Source of the DNA: Talinum fruticosum
Lineage: Eukaryota; Streptophyta; Magnoliopsida; Caryophyllales; Talinaceae
Direction of reading: 5' to 3'
DNA length: 64,000 nt
NCBI GenBank assembly: GCA_021018815.1
Contig: JAITYX010000025.1
Span: 4,126,501 to 4,190,500 of the forward strand
The translations under genes and the position numbers were made by a program. The notes beneath the pieces were generated by a model, which saw only the letters and a list, made by a program, of their open reading frames with translations, ran no database searches and was not told the origin of the DNA. Every line of letters begins with the position of its first letter. The first letter of the stretch is position 1. Shown piece by piece: positions 58,055 through 64,000 of the stretch.

Positions 58055-59203
58055 TATAGACACCTAATAAGTGTCATCGCCTTTTCTATTTTATTTATTT
58101 GTTGGGTTGATGATGAGATCTCGAGTCATGTTTGTGGATTTGGATCACGGTCGGTATTTGATTGGCGTGACGGAAGCTAGTAAATCACAAAAAACCCATG
58201 AGCACCAAATAAATAGCCTTTTGCCTTGGGTCGGTGCAAAAATCCCTTTTCTTTCGGACGAGTCTAAGCCTGGGTCAAACCTCCAAAGTCAACGAAAGTC
58301 CGGTGCTGCACACAGGAATTTCTATGTTTAGAATACCACGTTTTATTTTTGTCCAATCAGACAAGGAGCGAGAAGACATCAAGAGGGAGTTAAGTGTTGC
58401 ATTTTATGATCACAAGGATGAAAGTGCTACGTTTTGCTCCAACATAAGGAGCATATGTCCCCTAAATAAGGTCGTGGCTGACGCCCCCAACCGGGGTTAT
58501 TTCACTTGAAATGTCATGTTTTGGCATGAGGACTCCATTTGTAGCACGGAAGGGAATGAAACCCTAGGGCAACATTGGGTGGCTGGCGCTCCCGACCATG
58601 GTTCTATCAGATTTTATTACTTCATTTTGACCAAGTTTTCTGTTGTTAATTTCGTTCACCTTTAAATGGTTGTTAGGTCATTTGTGACCTATTCGCCTCC
58701 CTACAAATAGAGAGCTTACGCTCTCATTTTCATAATGGATTATCCCTCGGCGTCATGCTATCGAAACCCGATTAAGAGCTATTGAATACTCGTCTTTGTA
58801 TTATGATCTCTTGGTCTCTTTTGAGCCTATTCCTATTCTACATGCCATTCGAACTACATCTCGAACCTAAGAACTCCATCGGTTGCACATCTTTTTACCT
58901 ACCTACACTCAAAACTCACAAAAAGCCCCTTTAATTCACCACCGTCGCATCACCGGATCTAGATTCGAGATCTAGATCGGCAGGTGGGACAACTTGAGGG
59001 CACCAAATTGATCCTCAAATCACGGTTTACCTATTTATTATGCTTTATTGTTTTTTGTATAGTGGAGAAAGAATTGTATCGCACTAATTTCCTCCGCGCC
59101 CGATGTAATTTTTAGATTTTTTATTTGTTTCTTTTCGCTCTTTATTTCGTTTATAACTTTCTCTTACTTGCTTTTTATCTTTTGCTTTTGTCCTATTCTT
59201 GAA
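58055..59203 (+). repeat. Truncated Tat-type LTR
   Basis: It starts TATAGACACCTAATAAGTGT (compare TGTAGACACCTAAAAAGTGT at 31091) and is collinear with the first roughly 1.2 kb of the 31091 LTR at perhaps 60-65% identity. It keeps the dyad (58674-58691) before a TATA-like ACAAATAG. Homology ends at about 59203, next to the CACTA ORF. Its divergence argues against a simple pair with the 31091 LTR. Confidence 0.75.
58674..58691. promoter_or_regulatory. Dyad upstream of TATA, eroded copy
   Basis: TAGGTCA-TTTG-TGACCTA: seven-base arms in the same position as the dyads at 14475 and 31748. Confidence 0.6.
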
Positions 59204-59206
59204 GCA

Positions 59207-59613
59207 TTAGGCAGATTTTTTTGAAATTCGAGAGGTACTTCTTAGGCCCTTCAACCTCTCTCGCCCCTCATCCGACAACCAAGTTATTAGTTTATCATCC
59301 GACCTCTTTCCGGCCTTGCTGGCTAAGTTCCTCAAATTTTTACCAACTTTCTTCTTCCACTTTGCATAGACTTCTTGAGAAAGTTCTAGAGCCCAAGTAT
59401 ACTTGCCCCGCTTTACAAAAAGATTACCAAACATAAATTGAAAATATTAAAACTACTCATATATATCCAATTGTTTTCAAACTTTTTACCTCAAAAGTCC
59501 TCCATAAAAGTTGTAGCTCTTCTTTAGGGAGATTTGATAAACATGTGCACTGGCCATTATAGAAACTCTTAATATCATCCGATATAGCTCGTGACAACTT
59601 CGACTTAGTGAAC
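59207..59613 (-). pseudogene. Transposase_24-like ORF (two exons or fragments)
   Basis: The exon-like piece 59613-59490 reads FTKSKLSRAISDDIKSFYNG, then LPKEELQLLWRTFE, bordered by GCAG and GTAAAA. The next piece, from 59434, reads RGKYTWALELSQEVYAKWKK, KVGKNLRNLASKAGKRSDDK and ITWLSDEGRERLKGL, with a stop at 59207-59209. 'W..F...Y.W......V...W.KK......' is the pattern of the plant Transposase_24 (Ptta/En/Spm) family, which accompanies TNPD in CACTA elements. No clean acceptor precedes the second piece. Confidence 0.6.
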
Positions 59614-60011
59614 CTGCATTAAAATTATTAAGTTAAAAGTACCTAAAGAATACATAAAATAAACAAAATTACTGATACATACCAACAATTATCATCATCC
59701 TTTGACAAAACTCTTTTCCGACAAGCTGCCCCTTGTTGTGAGCTATCTCCCTGTGATGATGATGATCGAGCACTGGACTATAGCTTGATCGGCCCCAACA
59801 TTGGAATCGGAACCAAAAGTAGGCACACTATGATTTAGCGCAAAACCTTTTGTTCGAGGCATACTTGTATATACAACGAATAATGTCATGCAAAGAAGAT
59901 TTAAGTATATATGTTCAAAAATAAATTAATATACACAAAATAATCAAAATATAAATCAAAATCATAACATAGATCATTTGGTTATCAATGTCATGAGATT
60001 AAAATATTACT

Positions 60012-60611
60012 TCAAAAATCATCATCATCATTAGCTATAATGTCATCATCAATTTCATTATACAATAAAAGACTGTCATCATCTGCCTCCCCTTCAAAAT
60101 TATTATCTTCGTTTTCAGCATTGAAATCGTCTTCATTATCATTAGTATCCTCTCGGAATGCTTCCTCTTCACTTATGCCCTCAAGTTCATTTTCAACTCC
60201 TTTTTGGACTCTTTCGAACTCACATAAAGTAGGACGATTATCATTAGTATCCTCTTGGAATGCTATATCATCGAGTGGTGCTTGAATGGTTGATCTTGGT
60301 TTTATCTTAAGCACCGCCCACCATTGGTTTATATTGTTCCTCATACTTGGATAAGGGGTAAAATACACTTGCATAACTTGAGATGCCAATACAAATGGAT
60401 CATACTTTGGGTACTTCTTTGTATGGTTGACATCCACTAATTTATATTGTTCATGTATATTAATACCCCTTATAGAATCAAACCATTCACATTCAAACAA
60501 AATAGTCTTATAAGAACGAGAATCCCCAACATACTCTAACTCAATCACCTCTTGAAGAATGCCATAATAATGAATGTCATTTACCCCTTTCACGAATACC
60601 TCATATTTCAT
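60012..60611 (-). CDS. CACTA transposase C-terminal exon (DUF4216)
   Basis: A 199-residue intact frame: NDIHYYGILQEVIELEYVGD, FECEWFDSIRGINIHEQYKL, VDVNHTKKYPKYDPFVLASQ, VMQVYFTPYPS and WWAVLKIKPRS, the DUF4216 pattern. It ends in a long acidic tail of Asp/Glu/Asn in which a block around F(Q/R)EDTNDN is repeated (residues about 118-124 and 152-158). It is probably the last exon of the TNPD-like gene and not an independent gene; the Met is in-domain. Confidence 0.8.
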   Translation of the reverse strand: MKYEVFVKGVNDIHYYGILQEVIELEYVGDSRSYKTILFECEWFDSIRGINIHEQYKLVDVNHTKKYPKYDPFVLASQVMQVYFTPYPSMRNNINQWWAVLKIKPRSTIQAPLDDIAFQEDTNDNRPTLCEFERVQKGVENELEGISEEEAFREDTNDNEDDFNAENEDNNFEGEADDDSLLLYNEIDDDIIANDDDDF

Positions 60612-60839
60612 ACTTGACCTTGTTTTGACCGTATTTATGGGTGTGAAAGTTTTAATTATTTATGTAATAATGGTTAAAAATAGGCACATCCATCTTTGGA
60701 CCAAGTGCCAAACTTTTAATTACTCCATTGTTCTCGTTCAAATGAAAAACCTACGCCATTAAAGTATAAGTTCATGAAAATGGAATACATATTTAAACCA
60801 CTCGCAAGACAACATTAATATACTAACCTTCTCTCGAAA

Positions 60840-61479
60840 CCATTTTGGGAATTCTTCATCAAAATTACTCCATACTTCATCTTTCTTAACACGTTGATGT
60901 AGTGTAATCATTTTGCTCAAAGTAAGCGGCATAAAAATTTAAAATATCCTCTGTTCGATATGCATTGCATATGGACGGTTCAACACCAGCTTTATTGCCG
61001 ACTTTCTTCTTTAAATGATGCAGAAATCTGCATCATAAGTATAAATATTTACTATCATCACTACAAAATATTAATTGACAACTTGATAAAAGTCACTTGA
61101 TACCTTTCAAAGGGATAAATCCGTCTTTACTTGAATGGGTCCACCCACTTTAGCCTCATATGGTAAGTGCACAGGAAGATGCTACATCACATTGAAGAAA
61201 GACGGAGGGAAGATTATCTACATCTTACATAGTATTTCAGGGATATTTGCCTCTAATTGGAGTACATCCTCCGTTCGCAAATGAGCGGCGCATAAATCCT
61301 CGAAGAATTGGCTCGGTTCCGTAATGACTTTCCAAACATTTGGAGGCGGTAATTCCCTCAAAGCTATGGGTAATAATCGCTCTATAAGGATGTGACAATT
61401 AGGGCTTTTCAAATTATGCAACTTTGCATTTTTCCATCAACACATCGACTTAAATTACTAGCATATTCATCGGGTAACT
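60840..61479 (-). pseudogene. CACTA transposase, DUF4218 region
   Basis: From 61479 shifted frames read KLPDEYASNLSRCVD. The open frame 61421-61218 has MHNLKSPNCHILIERLLPIA followed by LRELPPPNVWKVI and LQLEANIPEILCKM. Near 61030-60850 the minus strand gives HHLKKKVGNKAGVEPSICNA, YRTEDILNFYAAYF and, shifted, WSNFDEEFPKWF. These are successive DUF4218 and linker blocks. Small indels separate them. The Transposase_21 ORF just upstream is in the same frame. Confidence 0.82.
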
Positions 61480-62696
61480 TAAGTTTTTAGCCTCTCACAT
61501 AAAGCTTTTCTTGCCTCTTTACTCATAACATATGGAGTGTCCGGAGCAGTTTCGGTTTGTCCTCCATCGGCATGTTCGATAGTCCGAATGTTTAGTTTTT
61601 GACGCTTACAATGAGTGGCTAAATCCTTTCTTGAGTTGATGCCATCCTTAGTTTTTCCCTTCACATGCATGATTGTGTTGATTACTTGATCAAACACATT
61701 CTTTTTGACATGCATGACATCAAGATTGTGACGTATGAGAAGATCTTTCCAATACGGTAATTCCCAGAATATGCTTCGTTTTGTCCAATTGTGAGACTCG
61801 AGGTAACCATCAATTGTGCCATTATAATCAACAGAGTTAGGCATCGTACATATGTTATCCCATATTTGATCACCTTTAAGACGAGGAGGAGGAGGTGAAT
61901 GGTCGACCTTATTTTTCAAAAAAGCACTCTTGTTAGACCTAAAATGATGGCCTTCGGGAAGAAATTGTCTATGGCAATCAAACCATGTGGTCTTCTTCCC
62001 ATGTTTTAGTCTGAATGCCTTTGTGTTTTCCATGCAATAAGGACAAGCTAATTTCCCCAATGTCATCCAACCCGAAAGCATACCATATGTTGGAAAGTCA
62101 CTTATTGTCCACATAACTGCTTGCCTTCAACGTAAAGTTATTCTTTTCGAAACATCATACGTTTGAAGGCCAACATCCTTAGGTGGACACATTTCTATAG
62201 GAATTTTTGGGCCAGGAATCAACAAAGTAAGAAACATAAATTGTCTCTTCATGCACAACCAAGGTGGTAAATTGTATGGAGTTGCAATTATGGGCTAACA
62301 GAGTACGTCTCCCCAAAATTGCCAAATGGGGTGAACCCATCGAGTACATAAACCTAATCGAACATTGCGGGGTTCGGCGGCCAATTCCTTGAAAGTGACA
62401 TCGAAATGCTTACAGGCTTCACTATCACATGGATGTGCCATTGAGCCACTTTCACGTGGATTTTCATAATGCCACCTCATCCGGGCCTCTATGCCATTCG
62501 TCGCATACGATCTTTGTAATGTTGGCCCAATTGGAAAGTATATTAGTGCTTTCTTTGCAATACCTTTACCCCTCAATGTCTTCTTCTCATATCTATCAAC
62601 CCCACAATGCTCACATCTATCCAAATTAATTTTATCTTTCCAACATAACATACATCCATTTGGACAAACATCAATTCTCTCATGTGGAAGTTCCAA
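61479..62696 (-). pseudogene. CACTA transposase, Transposase_21 domain
   Basis: The frame 62696-62295 has HERIDVCPNGCMLCWKDKIN, CEHCGVDRY (a C-x3-C ... C-x2-C knuckle) and HPCDSEACKHFD. The frame 62114-61479 (211 residues) has PTYGMLSGWMTLGKLACPYC, KHGKKTTWFDCHRQFLPEGH, YLESHNWTKRSIFWELPYWK and HNLDVMHVKKNVFDQVINTI, then RKALCERLKT. These are the core blocks of Transposase_21 (tnp2). Both frames share the same phase, separated by in-frame stops around 62290-62115. Confidence 0.9.
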
Positions 62697-62895
62697 AGCG
62701 GCAAGTAGCTTCTTTGCGAGAATAATAAGTGTCGGCCATCTCGGTATTAGGTGGAAACATTTCCTTCATCACTTGTCAACAAATTGTCAACAGCTCTATT
62801 TGGGAGATTAAACTCACATTTGATGTTAACGAGCCGTGAGATTACCGACAATAAGGACAAATTGCACCCCTCGTACAAAGGTCTCTTAGCCGCTT

Positions 62896-63297
62896 CTAAC
62901 ATTTCAAAGAATTTTTTACATCTTCATTTGGTTCTTCATCCATACTTTCATCATCAATCCATGTTGAGGACATAGGCCCAAATGCATCCATCAACATTTC
63001 ATGCATTGATTCAACTTGTGGATTTGATGACCCTTGATTGTTAACTTCTAAATCAGGGTAAGTCTCTCCATGGTTAACCCAATGCAAATAATTACCGCGA
63101 AACCCATGTTTATACAAATGTAATTTCACGGTATTCTCATCTAAGAAAGGCATGTTGCCACATTTACTGCAAGGACACCTCATCTTCTTTGACCTCTTGA
63201 AGCTTTCTTCTTGTTTAGCAAATGGAATAAATTCCACTTCTATCCTACGAATGAACTCCTTATTCAAGTATTTTCCATCAAACCTTTTATATATCAA
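62896..63297 (-). pseudogene. CACTA transposase N-terminus (Transpos_assoc)
   Basis: A 133-residue frame with MIYKRFDGKYLNKEFIRRIE, EFIPFAKQEESFKRSKKMRC, PCSKCGN, VKLHLYKHGFRGNYLHWVNH and an acidic end (DDESMDEEPNEDVK). The Cys/His pattern C-P-C-x2-C...H...H matches Transpos_assoc. It opens the TNPD-like protein. It is out of phase with the Transposase_21 frame that follows, so an intron or frameshift lies between about 62895 and 62700. Confidence 0.85.
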
Positions 63298-63299
63298 CT

Positions 63300-63875
63300 C
63301 TCTATTTGTCTCTATTACTGCAGATATATACGATTTTAAAACAGCTTAAGATCTGTTTATCTTTTAAAATTACCAATCAATCAAACTTGCGTAATTTTTT
63401 ACATTGTATATTTTTTTATAATGATAATTGCATGCCTACATCTTTCTATAGGGATAAGTGGTCCTATACCCATTCAAGAATAATATAATATTAGATCGTG
63501 CAGCTACGTCCTTGCATACTTTGACAAAATTTCGGCAGCGTTTCCCCTCAGTTCTTCAAGTACGATCTATAAAGATGAGATGAATAATGCCTATGGTAAA
63601 ATAATTCATCCAGACATTACACACCACATCTTTATAATAGTACCTAGAGAACATATGGAAATTATCGCCTTAAATATGTCAAAGTGTATGCAAGGATTTA
63701 GTAACTGCACAACCTAATACCATATGATTCTTAAACTGTCCAACACGGACAATTCAAAAACTTGTACATAACAAAGTATTATATCAACACCGTACACATG
63801 AGAATGTGTATAACTTGCCGATATACCTTGTTATGTACAAATTTTTGAATGGGTTTTCTAAGTTTTATGAAATGC

Positions 63876-63880
<5 letters not shown>
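63300..63880 (-). other. Upstream region of the second CACTA transposase
   Basis: Non-coding. Several blocks (about 63440-63560, 63735-63770, 63829-63875) match the region upstream of the first CACTA transposase. Confidence 0.6.

Positions 63881-63911
<31 letters not shown>
63879..63911. repeat. AT microsatellite
   Basis: (AT)n of about 33 bp. Confidence 0.9.
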
Positions 63912-63912
<1 letters not shown>

Positions 63913-64000
63913 CTAGTGGAATAGTTAATATTATCTTACAAGAACACAAAATTGTTGCTACAATATATGGCCAAATCATATATTAATAATATTAGCTTCA

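Larger units (their letters stand above)
59207..64000 (-). mobile_element. Second CACTA element, minus strand, running off the window
   Basis: From right to left: Transpos_assoc, Transposase_21, DUF4218, DUF4216, then a Transposase_24-like ORF. That is the standard coding layout of plant CACTA elements. The left end is cut at about 59207 against a Tat LTR fragment; the right end is outside the window. It is better preserved than the copy at 21695-29304 and only distantly related to it in protein sequence. Confidence 0.85.

Noticed and set aside
31091..59203. 31091-33103 and 58055-59203 as the two LTRs of one Tat element
   Set aside because: They are collinear but much more diverged than expected for a pair, and the right one is truncated. 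I left the pairing open and did not annotate a single element.

Overview
This window is repeat-dense plant nuclear DNA. The evidence is the mix of element families: Ty1/copia elements including a Sirevirus type, Ty3/gypsy elements of the Tat/Ogre type with a second RNase H and antisense ORFs, and En/Spm (CACTA) transposons with Transpos_assoc, Transposase_21, DUF4218, DUF4216 and Transposase_24-like regions. CT-rich leaders and long AT-rich spacers also fit a seed plant. I cannot name the species. I found no intact host gene, tRNA, rRNA or CRISPR array. Nearly every open frame belongs to a transposable element and almost all are broken.

Layout. 1-2503: the 3' half of a decayed + strand copia element ending in a 294-bp LTR. 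2504-3313 and 9362-9860: leader-like unique DNA split by a complete minus-strand copia element (3314-9361) with a perfect 5-bp target duplication (ATGAG). 9861-11600: AT-rich DNA with no gene. 11640-17055: a scrambled block made of a minus-strand Sirevirus-type pol fragment, a Tat-type LTR fragment (14041-15812) and a minus-strand Sirevirus LTR fragment (15813-17055). 17475-18395: an unrecognised, decayed, gene-like stretch on the minus strand. 18598-20740: two CACTA-type termini carrying a roughly 300-bp tandem array and short palindromes. 21178-29754: a minus-strand CACTA transposase gene whose promoter plus N-terminal half is present as three head-to-tail 2.2-kb copies. 30030-31075: a foldback element, a second half copy of it, and a TA microsatellite.

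31091-43042: a Tat/Ogre-like gypsy element on the + strand with a 2-kb LTR, gag-pol, two RNase H domains and an antisense ORF. A 10.8-kb Sirevirus (43043-53846, target duplication TAAGA) is inserted in it. The Tat-like DNA resumes at 53852 with another antisense ORF and ends in a diverged, truncated Tat LTR (58055-59203). 59207-64000: a second CACTA element on the minus strand that runs off the window.

Within each element the genes form the usual mobility set: gag, protease, integrase, RT and RNase H for the LTR elements; TNPD-like and Transposase_24-like proteins for CACTA. No element looks autonomous as read, because of stops, frameshifts, missing primer sites or truncation. The points most worth a second look are the triplicated CACTA promoter plus N-terminus, the dyad conserved just upstream of TATA in three diverged Tat LTRs, the antisense DUF7745-like ORFs, the env-like unit of the Sirevirus with its own TATA box, and the leader-like host DNA split by a young copia insertion.
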